Positions 25,135 through 32,751 of a DNA stretch of 64,000 nt are shown one piece after another; the first letter of the stretch is position 1; every line of letters begins with the position of its first letter. Where the stretch lies: the NCBI RefSeq assembly GCF_000328705.1, contig NC_019673.1, forward strand, positions 8,071,501 to 8,135,500, in the 5' to 3' direction. The position numbers were made by a program, and so were the translations under genes. The stretch is from Saccharothrix espanaensis DSM 44229 (GTDB taxonomy: Bacteria; Actinomycetota; Actinomycetes; Mycobacteriales; Pseudonocardiaceae). The notes under the pieces were generated by a model. That model did no database searches, had not been told where the DNA came from, and saw nothing but the letters and a program-made list of their open reading frames with translations.

Positions 25135-25665
25135 ATGAGCTCCGCCCCGGACGAGATCCGCACAGACCGACTCCTGCTCCGGCGGGTCGGCCCGGGTGAC
25201 CTGCGCGCCGCGATCACCATCCTGACCGACCCGGAGACGCACCGGTTCAACCCGGTCGGCCCGCCGTCCCCGGAGGAGACGGCCGACCTGCTGGCGGACT
25301 GGCAGGGCCACTGGGCGCACGACGGCATCGGGTACTGGACGTTGGCGCTGGCGGAGACCGGCGAGGTCATCGGTTTCGGCGGGCTGCGCCACCACAAGCT
25401 CGACGGCCGGCCGACGCTCAACCTGTTCTACCGGATCGGCGCTGGCCACTGGGGTCGCGGCTACGCCCCCGAGATGGCGCGCGCGGCCATCGAGTGGGCG
25501 GACCGGGAGCGGCCCGACCGCCCGGTGGTGATCATCACCGACCTCGACAACACGCCCTCCCAGCGCGTCGCGGAGAAGCTGGGCTTCGCGCACGTGGGCG
25601 ACAGCATCACCGTCGACGGTCCGGTGCTGGTCTACCGGCGTCAGGAGGCGACCCTGGCCGGCTGA
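25135..25665 (+). CDS. GNAT-family N-acetyltransferase, RimJ/RimL-like
   Basis: 176 aa. Opening IRTDRLLLRRVGPGDLRAAI, central strand GEVIGFGGLRHHKL, acetyl-CoA loop GAGHWGRGYAPEMARAAIEW and NTPSQRVAEKLGFAHVG are standard for the RimJ/RimL branch. Target unknown. ATG 25135 follows TACCGT by six bases, so it is probably leaderless. Also called an acetyltransferase by its beta-bulge pattern; no neighbouring substrate gene helps. Confidence 0.88.
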   Translation: MSSAPDEIRTDRLLLRRVGPGDLRAAITILTDPETHRFNPVGPPSPEETADLLADWQGHWAHDGIGYWTLALAETGEVIGFGGLRHHKLDGRPTLNLFYRIGAGHWGRGYAPEMARAAIEWADRERPDRPVVIITDLDNTPSQRVAEKLGFAHVGDSITVDGPVLVYRRQEATLAG

Positions 25666-25741
25666 CCCGCACCCCGCCGCCGCTGGTCTCCCGCCCCCTG
25701 GCCGGCCCACACCCGCCCGGTGCCGGCCGACCTCCTCGGGG

Positions 25742-26494
25742 TCAAGAGGCGACGATGGTGACCTGGCGCTTCTCGCACGGCCCGGACCAGGTGCGCGGCA
25801 ACGGGGTGGGCACCTCGGGCCGGACCGCGGCCACGATCGCGTCCAGCACCTTGTCGGACTGCCCGACCATGAGGTGCCGGGCACCGGGGAAGTCGACCAC
25901 GGTCGCGGTCGGGACGTCCGCGCCGAACCGCCGCCTGGCCTCGTCGGGCGGGAGGTAGTCGTCGAACTCGGGCACCAGGCAGACCACCGGCCTGCCCGTC
26001 CACGGGGCCAGGTGCTCGGCCGTGCTCCAGCGCAGCGGCGGCGAGACCAGCACCGCGCCGACCACTCGCGGGTCGCAGCCGTGCATCAGGGCCAGGTCGG
26101 TGCCGAAGGACCAGCCGACCAGCCAGACGTCGGGCAGCCCGCGCCCGGTGGCGAAGGCCAGGGCGGCGGCCACGTCGAAGCGCTCGCCCACGGCGTTGTC
26201 GAAGCTGCCCTCGCTGCGCCCGGCCTCGCTGACCGTGCCGCGCGTGTTGAACCGCAACACCGCGAGGTCGGCCAGCGCGGGCAGCCGCCACGCCGCCTTG
26301 CGCCACAGGTGGGAGTCCATCATGCCGCCGTGCGTGGGCAGCGGGTGCAACAGCACCAGCGTGGCCCGAGGCGGGCCTCCGGCGGGCAGGGACAGCTCCC
26401 CCACCAGCCGCAAGCCGTCGGCGGTGACCAGCGTGACGTCCTCGCGTCGCGCGGGCAGCACCGTGTTGGCCGTGATCCGGACACCGTCACCCAC
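25742..26494 (-). CDS. Alpha/beta hydrolase of the dienelactone-hydrolase-like group
   Basis: 250 aa from GTG 26494; the start is uncertain because the frame is open further upstream. LVLLHPLPTHGGMMDSHLWR at the N-terminus, LRFNTRGTVSEAGRSEGSFD, nucleophile elbow VGWSFGTDLAL (Ser about 125), acidic loop in CLVPEFDDYLPP and PGARHLMVGQ with the His. Resembles YfhR/esterase-like hydrolases common in actinobacteria. Stands alone; substrate unknown. Confidence 0.83.
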   Translation of the reverse strand: MGDGVRITANTVLPARREDVTLVTADGLRLVGELSLPAGGPPRATLVLLHPLPTHGGMMDSHLWRKAAWRLPALADLAVLRFNTRGTVSEAGRSEGSFDNAVGERFDVAAALAFATGRGLPDVWLVGWSFGTDLALMHGCDPRVVGAVLVSPPLRWSTAEHLAPWTGRPVVCLVPEFDDYLPPDEARRRFGADVPTATVVDFPGARHLMVGQSDKVLDAIVAAVRPEVPTPLPRTWSGPCEKRQVTIVAS

Positions 26495-26574
26495 GCCGCA
26501 GATCCTGCCACCCACCCCGTGCCGCCCGGCAGCCGTGCCCCGTGCCGCCCGCAGCCGCTGCCCGTCCACTCCAA

Positions 26575-26654
26575 CCCGGACTACCGGCGGCCCGGACTGC
26601 CTCCAACCCGGACTACCAGCGGCCCGGACTGCCGGCGGCCCGGACTACCAGCGG
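26575..26654. repeat. 16-bp tandem array including a stop codon
   Basis: Five head-to-tail units of exactly 16 bp, each opening CCCGGACT (e.g. CCCGGACTACCAGCGG). The stop codon of the minus-strand gene at 26645 lies inside the last unit, so the array grows out of the 3' end of that coding sequence. Confidence 0.9.
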
Positions 26655-26938
26655 CGGGAGGTGGGACCGCGGCGGGTGCGGGCGGTCCAGCAGGCCCGGT
26701 GCCAGTGGCGGCGGTCTTCGACCGAGCCGTAGTCGGCCGCCGGCCACGCCACGACGTGCGGGGTGCCCGGTGTGATCTCGTGGTCGCAGCCCGGACAGCG
26801 GTAGGTCTTGGTGGTCGCGGCACCGGACACGGTGCGGACGAGCCACTCGCCGTCCGGCCCGGTCTCGGACCGCGCCCAGCCGTGGCCGCCGACGGGGGGC
26901 GGCTCGTCGGGGCGGTGGGGACGGTTGCGGCGCGGCAC
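26645..26938 (-). CDS. Small zinc-ribbon-like protein
   Basis: 97 aa, Arg- and Pro-rich N-terminus (MPRRNRPHRPDEPPPVGGHG) and a compact core with four likely metal ligands: KTYRCPGCDHEI, then a His in GTPHVVAW and RHWHRACW. Conserved small proteins of this kind are common in actinobacteria; their role is unknown to me. Divergent from the small membrane protein gene at 26991. Confidence 0.7.
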   Translation of the reverse strand: MPRRNRPHRPDEPPPVGGHGWARSETGPDGEWLVRTVSGAATTKTYRCPGCDHEITPGTPHVVAWPAADYGSVEDRRHWHRACWTARTRRGPTSRRW

Positions 26939-26990
26939 GGGTTACCAGGGTAGCTCTGACAGCCGGGCGTGATCGCCTACGGTCCACAGA

Positions 26991-27350
26991 GTGAACAGGT
27001 GGCAGCGGGCTGTGGTCGGGGTGCTGTTGTTACTGGAGATGGGGGTGGTCGCCCAGCCGGCGTTGCGGGCCGGGCTGTCGGACCTCGCCCCTGCCCAGCG
27101 GGCGTTGGGACCGATTCCCGGGATGTTGCTGGCCGCGTGCACCATCCTGCTGGTCACGGCCGGCACGGCGCTGGTGACGATGCTGGTCCGGCCGTTCTCG
27201 CGGACGTGGGTGGCGACGTACGCGGGCGCGCACGCCGCCGCGGCGGGCCTGGGGTGGGCGCACGAGATGCCGTTGCTCACGCTGGTGGCGGTCGTCTGCA
27301 CGCTCGGCGTGCCCGCGCTGGTGCTGCTGCCCGGCAAACCGTCACAATAG
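26991..27350 (+). CDS. Small integral membrane protein
   Basis: 119 aa, four predicted membrane segments (e.g. VVGVLLLLEMGVVAQ, MLLAACTILLVTAGTALVTM, LLTLVAVVCTLGVPALVLL). No recognised family. GTG 26991 lies seven bases after TACGGT (26978-26983), suggesting a leaderless transcript. The FmdB gene follows four bases after the stop. Confidence 0.75.
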   Translation: MNRWQRAVVGVLLLLEMGVVAQPALRAGLSDLAPAQRALGPIPGMLLAACTILLVTAGTALVTMLVRPFSRTWVATYAGAHAAAAGLGWAHEMPLLTLVAVVCTLGVPALVLLPGKPSQ

Positions 27351-27354
27351 GCGC

Positions 27355-27579
27355 GTGCCCACCTACGAGTACCGCTGCAAGGCTTGCGGGTCGACGTTCG
27401 ACGTCAAGCGCCCGATGAGCGAATCCTCCGCACCCGCCGCGTGCCCGCAGGGCCACGACGACACGGTGAAGCTGCTGTCCATGGTCGGGGTGTCGGGCCT
27501 GGCCGGCAACGCCGCCCAGCCCGCCCAGCCCTCCGGCGGTGGCGGCGGCGGGTGTTGCGGCGGCGGCTGCTGCGGCTAG
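27355..27579 (+). CDS. FmdB-family zinc ribbon protein
   Basis: 74 aa. MPTYEYRCKACGSTFDVKRP with the CxxC pair, followed by CPQGHDDTV supplying further ligands. The C-terminus is Gly/Cys-rich (GGGGGGCCGGGCCG), a frequent feature of actinobacterial FmdB proteins. Putative regulatory or zinc-binding role. GTG 27355 lies six bases after CACAAT, so it may have its own leaderless message. Confidence 0.88.
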   Translation: MPTYEYRCKACGSTFDVKRPMSESSAPAACPQGHDDTVKLLSMVGVSGLAGNAAQPAQPSGGGGGGCCGGGCCG

Positions 27580-27620
27580 CCGGCCACGGGACGCCGGGCG
27601 GCCCAGCCAGGGGCGGCCCA

Positions 27621-27710
27621 GCCGGGGACGGTCGGGCCGGGGACGGTCGGGCCGGGGACGGTCGGGCCGGGGACGGTCGGGCTGGGGACGGTCGGGCTGG
27701 GAGCGGTCAG
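27621..27710. repeat. 15-bp tandem array at a stop codon
   Basis: Six units of 15 bp; the first four are identical (GCCGGGGACGGTCGG), the last two diverged. The stop codon of the minus-strand lipoprotein gene (27707-27709) falls in the last unit. Not CRISPR: no spacers. Confidence 0.92.
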
Positions 27711-28282
27711 CCGGTCGGTTCCTTGGCCAGGAGGACCTCGGCGACCTTCTTGCCCTGGTCGCAGATCGCGCCGAACCGCGCCGAACCGTCGATCACGATG
27801 ATGCCGACGCCGCCGCCCGCGTAGTCCATGACCAGCACGCACGACGGCTGCACGGTGGTGTCCGTGGTGCGGTCGAAGTAGGTGACCTTCCGGTCCGCGA
27901 GCTGGAACTCGCCGTTGTTCTGCTCCAGCGTGATCGGCCGCCCGGAGCGGAAGCGCAGCGTGACGCCGACGTCCAGCGAGTCGACCGCGGTCTGCCACTT
28001 GCACGACTGGTCGAACTGCGGGTCGTAGCCGGTGTCGGTCGGGGCGGCGGCCTTGTCCCGCACGTCGTACGGCAGGTCCTTCCAGGACAGCAGCTTGCAC
28101 AGGTCGCTCGCCGGGGCGGCGTCCGGCGAGTCGGACTCCGACGTGGGCTCCGGCGTGCCGGACGAGAACGGCGGCTCGATGTCGAGCACACCGGCCGAGA
28201 CCGGCGTGCCGTTCACCGAGTAAGCGCAGCCCGACGTGAGGCCGAGCGCTGCTACCAGAAGCGAGAGAACGACGCGCCGCAT
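27707..28282 (-). CDS. DUF3558-family lipoprotein
   Basis: 191 aa from ATG 28282. Signal MRRVVLSLLVAALGLTSGCA with lipobox TSGC, then a Ser/Pro/Glu-rich linker and a globular part with conserved Cys (LCKLLSWKDLPYDV, DQSCKWQTA, PSCVLVMDYA, ICDQGKKVAEVLL), the pattern of DUF3558. Surface-anchored in the membrane; function unknown. A second, longer relative is at 34329. Confidence 0.85.
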   Translation of the reverse strand: MRRVVLSLLVAALGLTSGCAYSVNGTPVSAGVLDIEPPFSSGTPEPTSESDSPDAAPASDLCKLLSWKDLPYDVRDKAAAPTDTGYDPQFDQSCKWQTAVDSLDVGVTLRFRSGRPITLEQNNGEFQLADRKVTYFDRTTDTTVQPSCVLVMDYAGGGVGIIVIDGSARFGAICDQGKKVAEVLLAKEPTG

Positions 28283-28475
28283 GGGTCCACCATGCCAAAC
28301 GACCACGCCCCGGCGGAACCCAGGTACGCCCAAGTCCCACCGGCACGTGCGCGGCATCGACCGTGATCGAACTCGCGCCTGACCACCGGACGCACAGCGC
28401 GCCCAACACACGACCCGCCCACGCACTACCCGCCCACGCACGACCGCGCCATGGGCTGCGAGCTGCTGCCCGGGT

Positions 28476-30251
28476 TCAGGTGTAGTCGCGGAAGCCCTTG
28501 CCGGTCTTGCGGCCCAGGCGGCCGGCCGTGACCAGGTGTTCCAGCAGTGGCGCGGGGGCGAAGCCGGCTTCGCGGAACTCCAGGTACAGGGTGCGCTCGA
28601 TGGCCAGCGACACGTCCAGCCCGACCACGTCCAGCAGTTCGAACGGCCCCATCGGCAGCGAGCAGCCGACCTTCATGGCGTTGTCGATGTCGTCGGCCGA
28701 CGCGTAGTGCGCCTCCAGCATCTTCACCGCGTCGTTGAGGTAGGGGAACAGCAGCGCGTTGACGATGAACCCGGCGCGGTCGCCGCAGTGCACCGGCTGC
28801 TTGCCCAGGTCGAGGCAGACCCGGCGGGCGGTGGCGACGACGTCGGCGGAGGTGGCGATGGTCTCCACGACCTCCACCAGCCTCATCACCTGCGCCGGGT
28901 TGAAGAAGTGCAGGCCCACCACGTCACCGGGCCGCGAGGTGGCCGCCGCGCACTCGATGACGGGCAGCGAGGACGTCGTGGTCGCGAGCACCGCGCCCGG
29001 CTTGCACACCTCGTCCAGCGCCTCGAACACCGACTTCTTGATCGCCAGTTCCTCGGCCACCGCCTCGACCACCAGGTCGCAGTCCGCGAGGTCCTCGAAC
29101 CGCACGGCCGGCGTGACGCGGGCCAGCGCGGCGTCCCGGTCGGCCTCGGCGAGCCTACCGCGCGAGACGGCCTTGTCCAGCGACTTGCGGACCTTGCCCA
29201 GCGCCGCCTCGGCCTTGTCCAGCGACCGCGCCCGCAGCACGACGTCGTAGCCGCGCTTGGCGAACACCTCGGCGATCCCGGTGGCCATGGTGCCGGTGCC
29301 GATCACACCGACCCGCTGGATCTCGCGGGTGGCCGCGCCGGTGTCGGCCGCGGCGGGGGTGAGCACGTCGGGCACGACGACCGGCGAGTCCGGGCCGTCG
29401 TAGGTGTAGAAGCCGCGCCCGCTCTTGCGGCCGAGCAGTCCCGCCGTGATCATCTGCTTGAGCAGCGGGGCCGGGGCGTGCAGGCGGTTGCGGGACTGGT
29501 GGTACATCGTGTCGAGGATCTCGTAGGCGGTGTCCAGGCCGATCAGGTCGAGCAGCGCCAGCGGGCCCATCGGGTAGCCGCAGCCGTAGCGCATCGCCGC
29601 GTCGAGGTCTTCCCTTGTGGCGTAACGGGTTTCGTACATCCGCACGGCGTGGTTGAGGTAGCCGAACAGCAGCGCGTTGGCGATGAACCCGGCCCGGTCG
29701 CCGATGACGACGGGGGTCTTGCCCAGCGATTCGGCGAACGCCACGACGTCGGTGACGACCTCGGGCTCGGTGACGACCGTCCGGATCACCTCGACCAGCT
29801 TCAGCACCGGGGTGGGGTTGAAGAAGTGCAGCCCCACGACCTTGCCGGGCCGCCCGGTGTGCACGCCGATCTCGGTGATGGACAGCGAGGAAGTGTTGGA
29901 CGCGAACACGGTGTCCGGGCCGCAGATCCGGTCGAGGGCGGCGAACACCCGGGCCTTGAGCTCGATCCGCTCGGGCACTGCCTCGATCACCAGGTCGACG
30001 CCGGCCAGCGCGTCCAGCGAGGTGCTGTAGCTGATCCGGCCGAGGAGTGCGGCGCGGTCGGCCTCGGTGAGCTTGCCCTTGGCCACCGCGCGGTCGGTGG
30101 AGTGGTCGAGGTGGCCGCGGCCGCGGACCAGTCCCTCGTCGTCCACGTCCACCGCGATGACAGTGCGGCCGGTCCTCGCGAGCACCTCGGCGATACCGGC
30201 GCCCATGGTGCCGAGACCGACGACTCCGACCGTGCTGAACTGGCGCGTCAC
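28476..30251 (-). CDS. 3-hydroxyacyl-CoA dehydrogenase, internally duplicated
   Basis: 591 aa. Two complete 3-hydroxybutyryl-CoA dehydrogenase copies in tandem. The first has VGVVGLGTMGAGIAEVLART, FASNTSSLSITEI and VGLHFFNPTPVLKLVEVI; the second (from about residue 310) has VGVIGTGTMATGIAEVFAKR, LATTTSSLPVIE and VGLHFFNPAQVMRLVEVV. Each half keeps the NAD-binding Gly loop, the catalytic His in HFFNP and the C-terminal domain. In the second NAD loop Gly-Ala is Thr and the usual acidic ribose residue after beta-2 is Arg (VVLRARS), so cofactor preference may differ. GTG 30251 follows GGGAGG; the GTTAC-type site at 30277 is just upstream. Converts acetoacetyl-CoA and 3-hydroxybutyryl-CoA. Confidence 0.94.
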   Translation of the reverse strand: MTRQFSTVGVVGLGTMGAGIAEVLARTGRTVIAVDVDDEGLVRGRGHLDHSTDRAVAKGKLTEADRAALLGRISYSTSLDALAGVDLVIEAVPERIELKARVFAALDRICGPDTVFASNTSSLSITEIGVHTGRPGKVVGLHFFNPTPVLKLVEVIRTVVTEPEVVTDVVAFAESLGKTPVVIGDRAGFIANALLFGYLNHAVRMYETRYATREDLDAAMRYGCGYPMGPLALLDLIGLDTAYEILDTMYHQSRNRLHAPAPLLKQMITAGLLGRKSGRGFYTYDGPDSPVVVPDVLTPAAADTGAATREIQRVGVIGTGTMATGIAEVFAKRGYDVVLRARSLDKAEAALGKVRKSLDKAVSRGRLAEADRDAALARVTPAVRFEDLADCDLVVEAVAEELAIKKSVFEALDEVCKPGAVLATTTSSLPVIECAAATSRPGDVVGLHFFNPAQVMRLVEVVETIATSADVVATARRVCLDLGKQPVHCGDRAGFIVNALLFPYLNDAVKMLEAHYASADDIDNAMKVGCSLPMGPFELLDVVGLDVSLAIERTLYLEFREAGFAPAPLLEHLVTAGRLGRKTGKGFRDYT

Positions 30252-30276
30252 TGGACTACCTCCCACTTCGCGGAGG

Positions 30277-30292
30277 GCTACCGGACGGTAAC
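30277..30292. promoter_or_regulatory. GTTAC-N6-GTAAC-type site, hydroxyacyl-CoA dehydrogenase
   Basis: On the minus strand GTTAC-CGTCCG-GTAGC, 25 bp upstream of the GTG start. Same one-base departure from perfect symmetry as the thiolase site. Confidence 0.6.
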
Positions 30293-30387
30293 TTGCGCCC
30301 GACTATCCCACGGGGCCCGCGTGCCCGACGCGTGAGCTTCACCATCGGGATCGAGCAAGACGCCGGAACGGGACGTGCGCGGCAGGG

Positions 30388-31068
30388 TCACTCGTCGAAG
30401 TCGCGACCGGCCAGTTCGCGCACCCGGCGGACGGCTTCGGCGGCGTCCGGCCCGGTCGCCGACACCTCGACCGTCGCACCGCCCGGCGCGCCCAGCCCCA
30501 TCAGCGCGAGCACGCTGGCGGCGTCCGCCCGCTCGTCGCCGAACCGCACCACGACCTGCGCGTCCAGCCCCGCCAGCGACCGCACGACCAGCGCGGCCGG
30601 CCGGGCGTGCAGGCCGACCTCGTTGGTGAGCACGATCTCCGCCGACTCACCGTCCACAGCGGACTCGGACGACGCCGACCCGTTGTCGGAGCTGTCGCCG
30701 AACTGCCCGACCGCGCCGCGCGCGGCGTCCGCGACCGTCGGCAGGTCCGCACCGCCCTGCGCGGCCACCGCCGCCGCGACGGCCCCTTCGACCAGCGGCG
30801 CGTCCACCACGAGCACGTCGCCGACCGCCTCCTCGGCGGCCATGTCGGCCACCATCCTCGCGCTGCCCAGGTCGTAGAGCACGACGACGCCACCGCCGGA
30901 GTCGGCCGCCGCGATCGCCTCCGAGACGGCCACGAAGTCCGTGCCGAGCCCGCCGGACCCGTCACCCCCGGACGCCACGAGCCGCACGTCCGGCGCCATC
31001 TGGCCGGCCAGTTCGACCACGCCGTCGGCCAGCGTCCGGCTGTGCGAGACCACCACCAGCCCGATCAC
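30388..31068 (-). CDS. dhaM: Dihydroxyacetone kinase phosphotransfer subunit DhaM
   Basis: 226 aa. EIIA-man-like domain at residues 1-125 with phospho-His in IGLVVVSHSRTLADGVVELA (His 9), then a Ser/Asp linker and an HPr-like domain with TNEVGLHARPAALVVRSLAG (phospho-His about 154). No enzyme I domain. It takes phosphate from the PTS and recharges the ADP held by DhaL. Its GTG overlaps the dhaL stop by 4 bp. Last gene of dhaKLM. Confidence 0.93.
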   Translation of the reverse strand: MIGLVVVSHSRTLADGVVELAGQMAPDVRLVASGGDGSGGLGTDFVAVSEAIAAADSGGGVVVLYDLGSARMVADMAAEEAVGDVLVVDAPLVEGAVAAAVAAQGGADLPTVADAARGAVGQFGDSSDNGSASSESAVDGESAEIVLTNEVGLHARPAALVVRSLAGLDAQVVVRFGDERADAASVLALMGLGAPGGATVEVSATGPDAAEAVRRVRELAGRDFDE

Positions 31069-31694
31069 CGCGCACCCCCGGCGAAGCTCCGCAGCAGCAA
31101 CGACGTCGACCGCGCGCCCGGGTCCAGGTGCCCTGCGCTGCGTTCGCCCAGGTAAGAGGCACGACCCTTGCGCGCCACGAGCGGCACGGTCGACTCCGCG
31201 CCCTGCTCGGCGGCCTCGGCGGCGGCGGTCAGCACCCCGGCCACGTCCGCGCCGGTCGACGCCACGGACTCCGCGGCGGCCACGGCGGGCGTCAGCGCGT
31301 CCACCATCGTCTTGTCGCCCACCACGGCCTTGCCGCGCGCCACGACGCCCTCCAGCGCCGCCTGCAACGCCGTGGCCACCAGCGTGCCGTCCAACTCCGC
31401 CGCGTCGCCCACGGAGGTCGCGGCACGCAGGAACGCCGTCCCGTACAGCGGCCCCGCAGCGCCGCCGACGGTCGAGATCAACGTGGTGGCCGCGAGCTTG
31501 AGGACCGCGCCGGGCGTCGACGGCAGGTCACCGTCCAATTTGGACAGCAGCGCGGCGAACCCGCGGTTCAGGTTCTCGCCGTGGTCGCCGTCGCCGATCT
31601 CCCGGTCCAGCCGCACGAGTTCCTCGCGGTGCTCGGCGACCACGCCGGCCACCGCCCGCAACGCCCGCGCGACGTCCGCCGCCGTGCAGCCCAT
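31065..31694 (-). CDS. dhaL: Dihydroxyacetone kinase ADP-binding subunit DhaL
   Basis: 209 aa. All-helical nucleotide subunit. Asp ligands for the two magnesium ions are in LDREIGDGDHGENLNRGF, and ISTVGGAAGPLYGTAFLRAA and VGDKTMVDALTPA are typical. ATG 31694 shares its first base with the last base of the dhaK stop (TGATG), showing tight translational coupling. Forms the kinase with DhaK and is rephosphorylated by DhaM. Confidence 0.95.
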   Translation of the reverse strand: MGCTAADVARALRAVAGVVAEHREELVRLDREIGDGDHGENLNRGFAALLSKLDGDLPSTPGAVLKLAATTLISTVGGAAGPLYGTAFLRAATSVGDAAELDGTLVATALQAALEGVVARGKAVVGDKTMVDALTPAVAAAESVASTGADVAGVLTAAAEAAEQGAESTVPLVARKGRASYLGERSAGHLDPGARSTSLLLRSFAGGAR

Positions 31695-32695
31695 CAGACA
31701 CCCCACCGCAGCGCGGCGGTGTGCACCGGGGCGTCCCACAGCTCGATCAGCTCGTCGTCCACCTTCAGCACGGTCAAGCTCATCCCCTGCATCTCCAGAC
31801 TGGTGATGTACGAGCCGACCAGCCGCCGTTCGACGGTGATCCCGCGCTCGGCGAGCAGCCGTTCGGCGATGCCGTGCGCCAGGTACAGCTCGATCTGCGG
31901 CGTGCCGCCCATGCCGTTGGTGAACAGCAGCACCCGGTCGCCCGCGGCGAAGGGCAGGTCCTCCAGGACCGGGTCCAGCAGCGCGGCCACCAGCTCGTCG
32001 GCCGGGCCGACCCGCACCCGCCGCCGGCCGGGCTCGCCGTGGATGCCGATGCCCAGCTCCATCTCGTCGTCGGCCAGCACGAAGCTCGGCTCGCCGGCGT
32101 GCGGCACGGTGCACGGCGACAGCGCCAGGCCCATCGACCGCACCTGGCCGATCACCTTGCGCGCCAACGCTTCACAGCCGTCGAGGTCGACCCCGCGCTC
32201 GGCCGCGGCACCGACGACCTTCTCCAGCAGCACGGTCCCGCCCACGCCGCGCCGGCCCGCCGTGTACAGCGAGTCCTTCACCGCCACGTCGTCGTCGATC
32301 ACCACGGTCCGCACGTCGACGCCCTCCGCGGCGGCCAGCTCGGCCGCGGTCTCGAAGTTCAGCACGTCACCGGTGTAGTTCTTGACGATCAGCAGCGCGC
32401 CGGCGCCGCCGTCGGTGCGGGTCACGGCCGCCTGCACCTGGTCCGGGGTCGGGGAGGTGAACACCGGGCCCGGACAGGCCGCGTCGAGCATCCCGCGCCC
32501 GACGAACCCGCCGTGCAGCGGCTCGTGGCCCGATCCACCACCGGAGATGATCGCGACCTTGCGCTGCACCGGCGCGTCCGCGCGCACGACGACGGCGGGG
32601 TCGTACTGGACGTCCAGCAGGTCGGCGTGCGCCGCGGCCATGCCCCGCAGCGCGTCCGCCACCACGGTCGCCGGATCGTTGATGATCTTCTTCAC
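31694..32695 (-). CDS. dhaK: Dihydroxyacetone kinase substrate-binding subunit DhaK
   Basis: 333 aa from GTG 32695, with GGAGGT just upstream, giving the usual family start MKKIINDPATVVADALRGM. SGGGSGHEPLHGGFVGRGML binds the substrate; the His that covalently holds dihydroxyacetone is in MELGIGIHGEPG (about residue 217). Phosphorylates dihydroxyacetone to DHAP with DhaL and DhaM. It follows the aldehyde dehydrogenase gene by 56 bp on the same strand, so the four genes may be one transcript. Confidence 0.95.
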   Translation of the reverse strand: MKKIINDPATVVADALRGMAAAHADLLDVQYDPAVVVRADAPVQRKVAIISGGGSGHEPLHGGFVGRGMLDAACPGPVFTSPTPDQVQAAVTRTDGGAGALLIVKNYTGDVLNFETAAELAAAEGVDVRTVVIDDDVAVKDSLYTAGRRGVGGTVLLEKVVGAAAERGVDLDGCEALARKVIGQVRSMGLALSPCTVPHAGEPSFVLADDEMELGIGIHGEPGRRRVRVGPADELVAALLDPVLEDLPFAAGDRVLLFTNGMGGTPQIELYLAHGIAERLLAERGITVERRLVGSYITSLEMQGMSLTVLKVDDELIELWDAPVHTAALRWGV

Positions 32696-32751
32696 GGTGA
32701 CCTCCATCGCCGATGGTCACCCCATTCCTACCCCACCCGGGGAGGACACGC

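Noticed and set aside
26941-26954. GTTAC-N4-GTAGC before the divergent pair at 26.9 kb
   Set aside because: Looks like the acyl-CoA operator but the half-site spacing is 4 rather than 6, and neither neighbour is a metabolic CoA gene.
27621-27710. CRISPR-like array
   Set aside because: Units of 15 bp follow each other without spacers and no cas genes are near; it is a simple tandem array.
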